From NCBI GenBank assembly GCA_030653435.1, contig JAURZI010000112.1:1-42970 (forward strand): a stretch of DNA of 42,970 nt, written 5' to 3'. A model generated the notes under the pieces. It saw only the letters and a list, made by a program, of their open reading frames with translations, was not told the DNA's origin and did no database searches. The stretch is from Methylovulum sp. (GTDB taxonomy: Bacteria > Pseudomonadota > Gammaproteobacteria > Methylococcales > Methylomonadaceae). A program made the position numbers and the translations under genes. Positions 34,424-42,908 of the stretch are shown piece by piece. The stretch's first letter is position 1; each line of letters starts with the position of its first letter.

Positions 34424-36358
34424 TTATTTCAGATCGTTAATCCCGTTCTCATTGAAAAACTGACGGTAAGACAAATAGGGGTAGCTGCCTTTGCGGATGT
34501 TGACAAAAACCAGTTCGGGCAAGCTCATTAGCATGCCTGAAATGCCGGATGCCAGGCTTTTGCCGCCGTCAAAGGGTAGCGTGGCTAGGCCTGACAGCGT
34601 TTGCCCTGCGCCTGCCGACGCATTGATCGCGCCGAATAAAGGCCGTAACAGCCAATAGTTATCGGTGAAAAAAATAAAAAACGCATCCTTGGGATTGTAG
34701 CCGTACAGTGTGGAGCTTAAGGTGTTGGTTTCCCGCAATGAAGCCAGTAGTGGATTTTCTTCATGGTCTTGTTGCAATAAGCGCTGCTGGCGAAAGGACA
34801 ACAAGGTTTGCTTGCCAGTGACCCGGTAGCTGTCGTTAACTGCATGATAGGCCAAAACCGGTATGAAATAGGTGTTTTCGTCAACATATCCGCCCAACTG
34901 TTTAATAATGTTGGCTGGGTTAACCGGCAATCCCTGGCTGTCTGGCTCCAGTGGCAAAGCTAATGCTTGGTGGATCGTGCGGAATAGTTCGGTCACGCAA
35001 TTTTTGCTGACCAGGTTATAGGCATAGGGTGGTTGTAGCTCAGCCAGCAATTGTTGATGATAATGATCGAGCTGCAATAATGCCGCGCTGATTTGTCGCT
35101 CCGATAATTCAGGGATTAGCCATAGCGGTAGCTCGATACTTTTGGATGGTAGCGGCGCCTCAGCGTTTAAACGGATAGGGCGCTGGCCTTGCGATAGTTC
35201 AATATAGCGGTTAGCCGCCATTTCAAAACTGCTGTAGCGGCTTTCGGCGTAGTGCTGGTCGGCGCTGAATTGTCGTCTGGCTAACAGTAGATTATGCTGT
35301 GCGTCGATGGTCAGCGCTTTTATTTGCGAAAGCTGGTGTGCGGTGTGCGGGGCGTCGATAGTTTCGCCCTGGTCGCTAAAATCATCAACGAAAACCCAGT
35401 GCCGGGTTTCTAGCGTACGCTCAACGGCAGCTAATCTGGCTAGGTTGACCAGTAAGGCATAACCCCAGTCAGGGCGGTCGGAATGAAGTAGAGCCAGTAC
35501 GCTACGGTGCAGATGCTGCCGCATGCTATCCAATAGCGCCGTCTCCTTGGCATTAAGCCGGGATTCCGCTAAGGGTATGGTCACCCACGCATCAGATCGC
35601 AGCGGCCTAGCCTGTTGCAACACGTAAATCGCCAACGCATCTGTCACTAAATTGCGGTAAGCTTCGTTGAACGCATAGCGGACTTGAGGAAATTTGTCGG
35701 TTGACAGCAAAGGGACATGCGTTGTTTGCCAGTTATCGGCGGTTAATCGGTGGATAGCGGTATTCATGTCGGCTAAGCGCTGTTGGAGATATTGTTCGCC
35801 GTAGTGTTGTCCGATGTCTTTCCGTAACTGGGTTAATGATGGCGATGGTTTTGCGGGTGGATATGGCGCGTCACTCGGCGGTATGTCATTAATGTTAAAA
35901 AATAAGCCGACGCCTTTTAAGCGCATTGCGTCATCCGTTTGTGGGTCGGTTTGCACTTGGTGGCGCTTAATGCGTAACAAGTATTGCAACAACCATCGAT
36001 CATTGCTTAATTGATCCAGTTGTTCAAATTGTCTTTGCTGTGCCCAGAATGTGGTTTTGAATTGCTCGATTAAGCGGATATAGGTTTCTGATCGGAGCGC
36101 AATATGGGATACATGTAGCGGACGGTTTTGCAAGTATTGGTAACCGAACTGGAATTCTGTGGCGTTTTGGCGTTTGAGCCGTATCAATCCGGTACTGTCA
36201 TGTTGGAAATGATAGACCTTATCGCCGAATTGTACGGCGGCGTGACCACCGCTGGAATCGCCTTCGCCGGGTTCGATATAAATAAATGCAAAGCTGTCGG
36301 CATACGCAGGATAATAAAGGCCTGAAAAAAGCAGCCAGAAAACAGCCCGCGCCAGCAT
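34424..36358 (-). CDS. DUF4105 (Lnb N-terminal-like) envelope protein
   Basis: A protein of about 644 residues from ATG 36358, beginning with a signal peptide (MLARAVFWLLFSGLYYPAYADS). The mature N-terminus FAFIYIEPGEGDSSGGHAAVQFGDKVYHFQHD and later YNLVSKNCVTELFRTIH carry the His and Cys signature of the DUF4105/Lnb-N papain-like (NlpC/P60-type) fold, so it could be a thiol acyl hydrolase of the envelope. A longer frame starts at TTG 36430 but adds only residues before the signal peptide. The lipoprotein gene at 36448 comes just before on the same strand. The substrate is unknown. Confidence 0.78.
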   Translation of the reverse strand: MLARAVFWLLFSGLYYPAYADSFAFIYIEPGEGDSSGGHAAVQFGDKVYHFQHDSTGLIRLKRQNATEFQFGYQYLQNRPLHVSHIALRSETYIRLIEQFKTTFWAQQRQFEQLDQLSNDRWLLQYLLRIKRHQVQTDPQTDDAMRLKGVGLFFNINDIPPSDAPYPPAKPSPSLTQLRKDIGQHYGEQYLQQRLADMNTAIHRLTADNWQTTHVPLLSTDKFPQVRYAFNEAYRNLVTDALAIYVLQQARPLRSDAWVTIPLAESRLNAKETALLDSMRQHLHRSVLALLHSDRPDWGYALLVNLARLAAVERTLETRHWVFVDDFSDQGETIDAPHTAHQLSQIKALTIDAQHNLLLARRQFSADQHYAESRYSSFEMAANRYIELSQGQRPIRLNAEAPLPSKSIELPLWLIPELSERQISAALLQLDHYHQQLLAELQPPYAYNLVSKNCVTELFRTIHQALALPLEPDSQGLPVNPANIIKQLGGYVDENTYFIPVLAYHAVNDSYRVTGKQTLLSFRQQRLLQQDHEENPLLASLRETNTLSSTLYGYNPKDAFFIFFTDNYWLLRPLFGAINASAGAGQTLSGLATLPFDGGKSLASGISGMLMSLPELVFVNIRKGSYPYLSYRQFFNENGINDLK

Positions 36359-36447
36359 GCGGAAAAAACCTATGACCAACTGGCGGGCCAAGAATATGTG
36401 GTGCGGGCTGAAAATAATGCTAACACTCAAGATGGTTGTGCAGATGA

Positions 36448-36882
36448 TTAATCATCATAACCCTGTTGGATATATTGCATTTTTTCTACATTCGAACCGG
36501 CAAAATTTTTCTTGTAGGTTTCAAAAGTAACGCCAGTGACTTTGGCTTTTTGCAGGCCTTGGCCTATGCCTTCGTAAGTCGCTTGATAGTCCCCCCAGTT
36601 ATTAATGCCTTGCTCAGCTGCGATGCTGCCTATCCCCTTTAAAAAAGCATTGTAATCGGAGATTTCGGCTGACGATTTAAGATAGGCCGCCGTGTAATCA
36701 GCAACCTCGTCCTTATAGGCTTTGTCGCTTTCCGAATTCGAGGAGCGACTACTGAAAATTGAGCTGCTGGAATCGGAGATGCTTTTGGAACTGTCGGAAA
36801 ATGAACAGCCTTGCAAGGTGGCTAATAAAGCGAGCAGGAAAACCAACGAGCAATATCGGGGGAATAGGGCTAATTTTTGCAT
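36448..36882 (-). CDS. Putative small lipoprotein
   Basis: A 144-residue protein with a clear lipobox: a charged start, the hydrophobic stretch LVFLLALLATLQGC with the lipid cysteine at residue 26, then a serine-rich linker (SDSSKSISDSSSSIF) and a helical domain (DEVADYTAAYLKSSAEISDYNAFLKGI). The mature domain has no family I recognise. It lies just upstream of the DUF4105 gene and probably shares its transcript. Confidence 0.78.
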   Translation of the reverse strand: MQKLALFPRYCSLVFLLALLATLQGCSFSDSSKSISDSSSSIFSSRSSNSESDKAYKDEVADYTAAYLKSSAEISDYNAFLKGIGSIAAEQGINNWGDYQATYEGIGQGLQKAKVTGVTFETYKKNFAGSNVEKMQYIQQGYDD

Positions 36883-37048
36883 AAATGACTCAGGGGCAAC
36901 AGGTTAGGGAATGGTCAATAATAGCTCTGCAGATAGCAGGCCTTGGGCATATTAATCTATCGGCAGTGGATACTGAATTAAAATTTTAAGAAAAAGAGTC
37001 AGCCACTCATGCTTTAGTTCGTTGATGCCATAGGGCAAGTGCGGGTGT

Positions 37049-37567
37049 TCAGTGGAGTTTGCGTTCAATATCCATAACCGCGCGGTTGAGTAAGCCGAGG
37101 TTTTTTTCTTCGCAGATTTGCATGCCCATGACATAAAGGATGGGCATCCATAGCGGGTTGATCAGAATGCCGCCCAATATACTGTTTATCGTCCGTTTAC
37201 TATTTTTTAACAGATTGAATGAGTCCACCAAGGGAGGCATGGGGTGTTCGGCAAAAACAGAGGCTAGTGGACGGAACATGGCTTGTTCATGGTTTTCCAG
37301 CTGTGCCAACGATGCGGAAAGTTTGCGTTCCATACGATGGTAATTTTTGCGGGCAAGGCCGGCAGAAATCGCAAAAGTAAGCGCCACTAAGGGCAGTAGG
37401 ACAGTTGGGGGCGCCACCGGCGCGAACGTGGACGATAGCATCACTAAGCAGAACCCGAACATTAGTGTGTCTTCGCCCCGCTCGACATCCCGGTCTATGC
37501 CTGCGAGCACGACCAGCACCGCATCGTCAACTGGAAGACCGGTTAAATAATTTTTTTCTTGCGGCAT
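37049..37567 (-). CDS. Putative membrane protein of unknown function
   Basis: A 172-residue protein with hydrophobic segments near the N-terminus (LMFGFCLVMLSSTFAPVAPPTVLLPLVALTFAISAGLA) and the C-terminus (INSILGGILINPLWMPILYVMGMQI). The middle is a charged helical part (RMERKLSASLAQLENHEQAMFRPL). The family is not recognised. GAGGTG precedes the ATG. It is divergent from the hydrolase gene at 37675 and shares the palindrome between them. Confidence 0.68.
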   Translation of the reverse strand: MPQEKNYLTGLPVDDAVLVVLAGIDRDVERGEDTLMFGFCLVMLSSTFAPVAPPTVLLPLVALTFAISAGLARKNYHRMERKLSASLAQLENHEQAMFRPLASVFAEHPMPPLVDSFNLLKNSKRTINSILGGILINPLWMPILYVMGMQICEEKNLGLLNRAVMDIERKLH

Positions 37568-37583
37568 GGCGCACCTCGTGCTT

Positions 37584-37604
37584 AGGTATACTTAAAGGAT
37601 ACCT
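37584..37604. promoter_or_regulatory. 21-base palindrome in a divergent promoter region
   Basis: Nine of ten pairs match around a central base: the arms are AGGTATACTT and AAGGATACCT. It lies 17 bases upstream of the membrane protein start on one side and 71 bases upstream of the hydrolase start on the other, where a shared operator would sit. No regulator gene is adjacent. Confidence 0.45.
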
Positions 37605-37674
37605 TTATATAGGCATGAGTTATAAAAATGTCAACTGCATATTTGTCCAAGCTGCGTCTATAGGGGAAAGTTCC

Positions 37675-38274
37675 ATGATTTTCGTTTTAATCCACGGCAT
37701 CTATGACACCTCCAGCAAGTTCAAGACCATGCAAGCCGCTTTTGAAACAAAAGGTCACCGCTGCGTAGTGCCGTCTTTGACGCCCAACAATGGCAGCAAG
37801 GGTTTGGCATATCTGGCCCGGCAGTTGCAGGCCATTATCAGTGCAGAATTAGGCTATAGCGAGGCTGGTATTGGCCTGGTCGGGTTCAGCATGGGCGGAT
37901 TAATTGCGCGATATTATTTGCAGGAATTGGATGGTTATAAGCGGGTTAGCCAGTTCTTCTCGATTGCTGCACCGCATCATGGCACCGTGCTGGCTTATTT
38001 GTCGGCTAGTTTGGGGGTTAAGCAAATGCGGCCAGGCAGCGAGTTTATCCGTTCACTGGAACATGGGCAGGGGCGATTGCATGGCGTGACCTGTTATTCC
38101 TATTGGACGCCGTTTGATGCCATGATATTGCCGCCGGTCAGTTCGGTCTGGGAACAGGCTGAAAACATACGTATCAGTGCGCTATGCCACCCGTTGATGC
38201 TCACCAATGACCGGCTCATTGCAGATATTATGGCGAAGGCGGAAGCGGCTTGCGCCACTTTGGGTGATGGATAG
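37675..38274 (+). CDS. Alpha/beta-hydrolase, short lipase-like protein
   Basis: A 199-residue alpha/beta-hydrolase. The first strand and oxyanion loop read MIFVLIHGIYD, and the nucleophile elbow is GFSMGG (Gly-Phe-Ser-Met-Gly-Gly). The partner strand IAAPHHGTVLAYL resembles triacylglycerol lipase or PGAP1-type proteins, and a late His appears in CHPLML. ATG 37675 is preceded by GGGGAAAG. A longer frame to 37405 runs over the divergent promoter and is unlikely. There is no signal peptide, so the enzyme is cytosolic. The substrate is unknown. Confidence 0.8.
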   Translation: MIFVLIHGIYDTSSKFKTMQAAFETKGHRCVVPSLTPNNGSKGLAYLARQLQAIISAELGYSEAGIGLVGFSMGGLIARYYLQELDGYKRVSQFFSIAAPHHGTVLAYLSASLGVKQMRPGSEFIRSLEHGQGRLHGVTCYSYWTPFDAMILPPVSSVWEQAENIRISALCHPLMLTNDRLIADIMAKAEAACATLGDG

Positions 38275-38420
38275 TCGATGTCCGGGTTAAAACAATTTAT
38301 CGTGCGGGATGCGATGATGGGTTGCCAACACCGCTGGGTTGGGTTAAATCCTTCTTTTCGGGCAAGTGCAGCAGTAGTTACCGTTTCAATGTGGTTCCGG
38401 TGTGGGGCCAAGGAATACAA

Positions 38421-39212
38421 ATGCTAGATATTTTTGCAGCCAGTCTCGCCCTAGGCTTGGTCGCTGGACTCTTGGCCGGTTTGTTTGGCATAGGTGGAGG
38501 GGTGGTCATTGTTCCCGTTTTAGCTTTCTTATTTTCAGCTCACGGCTTTCCGGCGGAAACGGTGTTATTGATGGCTGTCGCCACGTCATTGGCCACTATT
38601 ATTATGACCGCCTGTGCTTCGGTCTTGGCGCACCATCGATTGGGTGCTGTGCTGTGGCCTAAGGTGTTGCGTTTGAGTCCGTTGATTATGGTCGGCGCAG
38701 CGGTCGGTGCCGTTGTTGCCGGGTATATCAGCGCTGATCTGTTACGCTATGCGCTGGTGGCATTTTTGTGCTATGTGGGTCTACTGATGGCATTACAAGT
38801 GAAACCCAAAGCTGGTGCGGCCTCGCCCTCTATAGCGATGGACTTTGCAGCGGCTTTTATCATTGGCTTATTGTCGTCCATCCTAGGCATCGGTGGCGGT
38901 TCGCTGACTGTGCCTTATTTGGTACATGGTCAAACGCCCATGCGTAACGCAGTTGCGGTATCCGGTGCATGTGGTTTGCCGATAGCGGTTGCCGGAACGG
39001 TCAGTTATGCGCTGTTAGGTTGGCATGTCGCCGGTTTGCCGGCATGGAATTTAGGTTATATCTATTTGCCGGCATTTGTTGGCGTCGGTTTGAGCAGTAT
39101 GTTTACGGCGCCGATAGGCGCAAGACTGGCCAACAAACTCCCGGCAGCGAAGCTAAAACGATATTTTTCCTTGTTGCTGTTTGTGATGGCTATCAAATTA
39201 TTATGGCAGTGA
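38421..39212 (+). CDS. TauE/SafE family sulfite exporter-like permease
   Basis: A 263-residue permease from ATG 38421, preceded by AAGGA at a good spacing. It shows the two family halves: GLLAGLFGIGGGVVIVPVLAF near residues 16-36 and GLLSSILGIGGGSLTVPYL (about 152-170), plus helices through the rest. TauE/SafE members move sulfite, sulfonates or other small anions; nothing in the neighbours defines the substrate. A longer frame to 38322 has no homologous sequence. Confidence 0.88.
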   Translation: MLDIFAASLALGLVAGLLAGLFGIGGGVVIVPVLAFLFSAHGFPAETVLLMAVATSLATIIMTACASVLAHHRLGAVLWPKVLRLSPLIMVGAAVGAVVAGYISADLLRYALVAFLCYVGLLMALQVKPKAGAASPSIAMDFAAAFIIGLLSSILGIGGGSLTVPYLVHGQTPMRNAVAVSGACGLPIAVAGTVSYALLGWHVAGLPAWNLGYIYLPAFVGVGLSSMFTAPIGARLANKLPAAKLKRYFSLLLFVMAIKLLWQ

Positions 39213-39215
39213 CGG

Positions 39216-39896
39216 CTATGCCTCCGCAGCGCTATCAATATAAATGTCTACAGGATGCTCAGGAGTAATGGTGGTGACGGGTAATGCTTGGCCCGCATGC
39301 CAGGCTTTGACGATCTCCCGCTTATTGCTGCCGGTAATCAGGAACATCAGCCCTCGGGTGTCGCTTAAGGCTTTGGCGCTGATGGAAACGCGCATGGGCG
39401 GTGCTTTGGGTGAATCATAAACCGCATGTACCAGCTCGTCTTCGTTATGGACATGGCCGGGGAACAGGCTGGCGGTATGGCCGTCTTCGCCCACGCCCAG
39501 CATCACCATGTCAAAGGGCAGGGCGCTGGCGACGATAGGACGGTAAGCTGTTGCAGCTTGCTCATTGCCGAGTTCGGCGGCTATCGTGAAAATTTGATTT
39601 GCCGGTATGGCGACCTTATCCAATAATGTCCGGCAGGCGATCATGCTATTCCTGTCAGCATCATCGGCAGGTAAGCAGCGCTCATCGCCGTAATATATCA
39701 CCCAGTTGGCCCAGTCTGCATCGGCTTGCGCCAACAAGCCATAGACTTTCTCTGGGGTGCTGCCACCAGCCAACACCAGCTTGAATTTGCCATGTTCGGC
39801 AATCGCCTGCCCTGCGGCTTTAAGGATGTGTTGGCAGGCTGCGCTGGCAACCTGATCGGCGGTTTCTAATCGGTGCCAATGGCTAGTTTGTTGCAT
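39216..39896 (-). CDS. pgl: 6-phosphogluconolactonase
   Basis: A 226-residue enzyme of the DevB/Pgl type that opens 6-phosphogluconolactone in the oxidative pentose phosphate pathway. The phosphate-binding LVLAGGSTPEKVYGLL and the YYGDERCLPADDADRNS loop are clear, and GVGEDGHTASLFPGH completes the active site. The start codon follows the zwf stop with no gap, so the two are translated in tandem. Confidence 0.95.
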   Translation of the reverse strand: MQQTSHWHRLETADQVASAACQHILKAAGQAIAEHGKFKLVLAGGSTPEKVYGLLAQADADWANWVIYYGDERCLPADDADRNSMIACRTLLDKVAIPANQIFTIAAELGNEQAATAYRPIVASALPFDMVMLGVGEDGHTASLFPGHVHNEDELVHAVYDSPKAPPMRVSISAKALSDTRGLMFLITGSNKREIVKAWHAGQALPVTTITPEHPVDIYIDSAAEA

Positions 39897-41378
39897 TTAT
39901 TTACACTCCGGTGTTAAGGAACTGCGCCAGAATTGGCTTTCTTTATCAAATAATCGGCTGTCTTCAGGTCCCCAGGAACCTGCAGGGTAGGTGGCGATAA
40001 AATCACGCTCGATAGCCCAAGTTTGCAGGATAGGGTCGACTATGCGCCAGGCATGCTCCACTTCATCAAAGCGCAGGAACAGGGAACGGTCGCCTTTAAG
40101 CACGTCCAGCAGCAAGTCTTCATAAGCGTCTATGGCTTTTTCATCGGAATTGCGAAAACTGGCGTCCAGGCTGCTGGTGCGTGTGTTCATTTCCAGACCG
40201 GGTTCTTTGACGGTCATTTCTATGCGTATACATTCTTCAGGCTGTATGCCTAACAGCACCCAGTTGGGGTTCATACATTGTACATTAGTGTCGCGGAAAA
40301 ACTGCAAGGGTGGATGGCGGAAACAAATCGAAATAGTCGATTGCGCTTGTGCCATGCGTTTGCCGGTACGCATATAAATAGGCACGCCGCGCCAGCGCCA
40401 GTTATCGATATACAATTTCATCGACGCATAGGTTTCGGTGGTGCTGTTGGGCGGTATATTGGTTTCTTCCAGGTAGCCGTTGACTTTTTCGCCATTGATA
40501 TGGCCTTTGGCATATTGCCCGCGAAAAGCTTGTGCGTGTACGGCTTCTTTGGGGATAGGGCGGATAGACTTTAATACTTTAACTTTTTCATCGCGCAGGG
40601 ATTCAGCGTCCATGGATACGGGAGGTTCCATGGTCACCAGAGTCAGCAATTGCAGCAAATGGCTTTGCAACATGTCGCGTAACGCGCCGGCGCTATTGTA
40701 GTAATCGCCGCGGCTGTCTATGCCTATGCTTTCCGAATGGGTGATTTGGATATGGTCGATGTAATTGCGGTTCCATAGGGGTTCCAGCATGACATTGGCA
40801 AAACGGAACACTAATACGTTTTGTACCATGCCTTTACCCAGGTAATGGTCAATTCGGTACACCTGTTCCTCGTGTAAATAGTGACTGATGCGTCTTTGCA
40901 GGGCTTGTGCGCTATCCAGGTCATAGCCGAAAGGTTTTTCAATAATGACCCGTCGCCAGCCGCTATCTTCAGTGAATAAATGGTTGTCGCTCAACATGCT
41001 CATGACCGGGCCGAAATCGGCCGGGCTGATCGACAAATAAAAGGCGATGTTTTGCGAAAATTCTTTTTTGCCTAGGGTTTCGGCCAGCGTTGCATAGCAT
41101 TGCGCTTGACTAATATCGCCCTGGTGATAATGCAGGCGCTCACTGAAGCGTTGAAAAACGGTGTCGTCAAAATCGTCTTTGGCTTTTGCTTGGACCATAT
41201 CCTTGGCCTCTTCCAGCCATTTTTGCTGATCCCAGGGTCTACGGCCTATTGCCACGATTCGCGTGCCTTCAGGCAGGCGCTCGGCGACATCAAGATGGTA
41301 CAAGGCGGGCATTAATTTAATGCGCGAGAGATTTCCGGTGGCACCAAAGATGACATAAGTACAAGGTTCGGCATTCAT
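39897..41378 (-). CDS. zwf: Glucose-6-phosphate 1-dehydrogenase
   Basis: A 493-residue NAD(P)-dependent enzyme that makes 6-phosphogluconolactone. The nucleotide loop is GATGNLSRIKL near the N-terminus. IEKPFGYDL and RIDHYLGKGMVQN carry the substrate-binding Lys and His. In the latter motif the usual KE pair reads KG, a small departure from most homologues. It precedes pgl without a gap. A good sigma-70-like promoter lies about 145 bases upstream. The pathway gives NADPH and, in methylotrophs, also feeds formaldehyde-related cycles. Confidence 0.95.
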   Translation of the reverse strand: MNAEPCTYVIFGATGNLSRIKLMPALYHLDVAERLPEGTRIVAIGRRPWDQQKWLEEAKDMVQAKAKDDFDDTVFQRFSERLHYHQGDISQAQCYATLAETLGKKEFSQNIAFYLSISPADFGPVMSMLSDNHLFTEDSGWRRVIIEKPFGYDLDSAQALQRRISHYLHEEQVYRIDHYLGKGMVQNVLVFRFANVMLEPLWNRNYIDHIQITHSESIGIDSRGDYYNSAGALRDMLQSHLLQLLTLVTMEPPVSMDAESLRDEKVKVLKSIRPIPKEAVHAQAFRGQYAKGHINGEKVNGYLEETNIPPNSTTETYASMKLYIDNWRWRGVPIYMRTGKRMAQAQSTISICFRHPPLQFFRDTNVQCMNPNWVLLGIQPEECIRIEMTVKEPGLEMNTRTSSLDASFRNSDEKAIDAYEDLLLDVLKGDRSLFLRFDEVEHAWRIVDPILQTWAIERDFIATYPAGSWGPEDSRLFDKESQFWRSSLTPECK

Positions 41379-41521
41379 AAGCTTTTATATAGGGTTAACA
41401 TTAAGGTTTTGGCTAGTGGCGCGGGTTTTCGATGGCGTTCGGCACACGTGGCGCCGGCATTAGGCCTACGGGTGCCATCGTCTGTTGGCGGGTGGGCGTT
41501 TGCGTATCCCTCTGGCGCTTT

Positions 41522-41550
41522 TTTATAGCATCGTTGCCGCAACAATGCAA
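41522..41550 (-). promoter_or_regulatory. zwf: Candidate sigma-70 promoter for zwf-pgl with a palindromic spacer
   Basis: On the minus strand TTGCAT (41545-41550) and TATAAA (41522-41527) are spaced by 17 bases, close to the sigma-70 consensus. The spacer contains GTTGCGGCAAC, an 11-base perfect palindrome, which may be an operator. The predicted transcript would have a leader of about 135 bases before zwf. Confidence 0.55.
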
Positions 41551-41632
41551 ACGGCGGCATGATAAGCTATAAGGACAGCAAGGCTTATCAGGATTGGGCA
41601 CACGCGTCGATTACAGCTGGCTTTGGCTACTT

Positions 41633-41782
41633 CTCCCATCTGATCGAAAAAACGTCTAAGTTTTTAATACCGGCAACGCCTACCGTCACACGAAACGTAG
41701 GCGCGCCGCGCGCCCTACGGTGGGAAAAGGCTGAATAATGACCTCTGGCAAAAACTTCAACGCTTTTTGACTCAGATGGGAG
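41633..41782. mobile_element. 150-base imperfect inverted repeat, MITE-like
   Basis: Arms of 33 bases at 41633-41665 and 41750-41782 match at 27 of 33 positions, with the outer 11 bases (CTCCCATCTGA) perfect. In the centre a GC-rich palindrome spans 41696-41719 (CGTAGG, CGCG repeats, CCTACG). The whole is non-coding and has the look of a miniature inverted-repeat element or an intergenic repeat that would fold into a long hairpin. No target duplication was recognised. Confidence 0.55.
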
Positions 41783-41889
41783 TAGAAAGCGGGTAAATCG
41801 GTACAATAACCGCTAATCCTTGCGGTGTCACGTATTAAGCCCTAGGTTAACAAACTTTGACGCCTTTTATAACAGGAATGACACTACTT

Positions 41890-42552
41890 ATGTCTATCGT
41901 CCGCCAGCTTTTTTACCATCATCCGCATCCCCGGTTGATGGTCGCCGTATTGATAGGCGTTGGTTTTGGGCTGTTACTGCCGGGTCATTGGCGATGGGTA
42001 ACGCAAATACTGGTGGGCTGGAATATTATGGTGTGGTCTTATCTGTTCCTGATGGCCTGGTTGATGACGCATGCCGACCATGCACGGGTCATCAAAATGG
42101 CCAATCAGGAAGATGAGCATGGAGCAACCATTTTGGCGTTGTTTTCAATCGCCACCTTGGCGAGTTTGGTCGCTATCGTTCTGGAACTGTCGCTTGCCAA
42201 AGCAGAGACGTCAACTGGGCTTCATGTGTTCAACTATTTGCTGACAGGCGCGACGATTTTAGGTTCTTGGGGGTTTATTGGCATGTTGTTTACCTTCCAT
42301 TATTCCCGCATGTATTACTTGTCCCCGGTAAGTCAGCGACCACTGTTGTTTCCGGATGGCGAACCCTGTCCTGATTATTGGGATTTTCTTTATTTCGCCT
42401 TCACGATTGCCGTGGCTGCACAAACAGCCGATGTTTCGGTGATGACGCGGTCTATGCGTAAGGTGGTGTTTGCCCAGTCGATTCTCAGTTTTATGTTTAA
42501 TGTGGCTATCATTGGCCTATCGATCAATGTGTTGGCGGGTGTGGTGGGCTGA
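41890..42552 (+). CDS. DUF1345 membrane protein
   Basis: A 220-residue integral membrane protein from ATG 41890. It starts VRQLFYHHPHPRLMVAVLIGVGFGLLLPG and has helices through WVTQILVGWNIMVWSYLFLMAWLM, ATILALFSIATLASLVAIVLEL, LTGATILGSWGFIGMLFTFHYSRMYY and a late FAFTIAVAAQTADVSV segment. This matches DUF1345, a family of unknown function with a conserved PDYWDFLYFAF motif, here near residues 165-180. The frame is open slightly further upstream, to TTG 41857, but the ATG has a better ribosome binding site. Confidence 0.85.
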   Translation: MSIVRQLFYHHPHPRLMVAVLIGVGFGLLLPGHWRWVTQILVGWNIMVWSYLFLMAWLMTHADHARVIKMANQEDEHGATILALFSIATLASLVAIVLELSLAKAETSTGLHVFNYLLTGATILGSWGFIGMLFTFHYSRMYYLSPVSQRPLLFPDGEPCPDYWDFLYFAFTIAVAAQTADVSVMTRSMRKVVFAQSILSFMFNVAIIGLSINVLAGVVG

Positions 42553-42908
42553 GGGTGTGATTAAAAGTGCGGTTTTTCAGTAGAATGAATATAGAATCTT
42601 TACCATCTACAACCCTAGAAAGTCGCGGTAATGCTTTTAGCAGAAGCTGATATGACGTTTATACAACCCATAAACCAATATCGGTCTATTAAAAATCGAA
42701 TTGAACGGTTGATGAATGTCCTTGAAGATGGTGTGCCGGAGGTTATCAAAAAGCCAATGGAACAGAAATAGATACTGGAATACCCGTAGGGCATAAAGGG
42801 CATATGATATAAGACCATGTCCCTATGCTGATCCGACATTCCGCACCCTGTTAGAGTTAAAAAATAATTTAAACTGTACATAACATCACTAAAGTCAGGA
42901 GACAAACC
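42553..42908. other. Right-end intergenic stretch before the transposase
   Basis: About 356 bases with only a short, probably broken reading frame at 42631-42771 (separate entry). A minus-strand open stretch (42615-42950) runs over both this and the transposase start and has no recognisable domain. The left end of the insertion sequence should lie here, perhaps near 42832-42850 (TCCGACATTCCGCACCCTG), but its inverted partner is outside the window. Confidence 0.5.
42631..42771 (+). pseudogene. Small, probably frameshifted reading frame
   Basis: ATG 42631 opens 46 codons with an amphipathic look (YRSIKNRIERLMNVLEDGVPEVIKK). In a second frame the coding look continues past the stop as ANGTEIDTGIPVGHKGHMI to a TAA at 42801. 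Together they would be the end of one gene broken by a frameshift, perhaps by the neighbouring insertion sequence. I do not recognise the family. This is a weak call. Confidence 0.35.

Larger units (their letters stand above)
41379..41889. other. 511-base intergenic region between zwf and the DUF1345 gene
   Basis: The region separates two divergent genes. It holds a strong candidate zwf promoter (41522-41550) and a 150-base inverted repeat element (41633-41782), described separately. The remaining parts show no reading frame worth calling; a short frame at 41375-41560 overlaps the promoter and has low-complexity composition. Confidence 0.65.
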
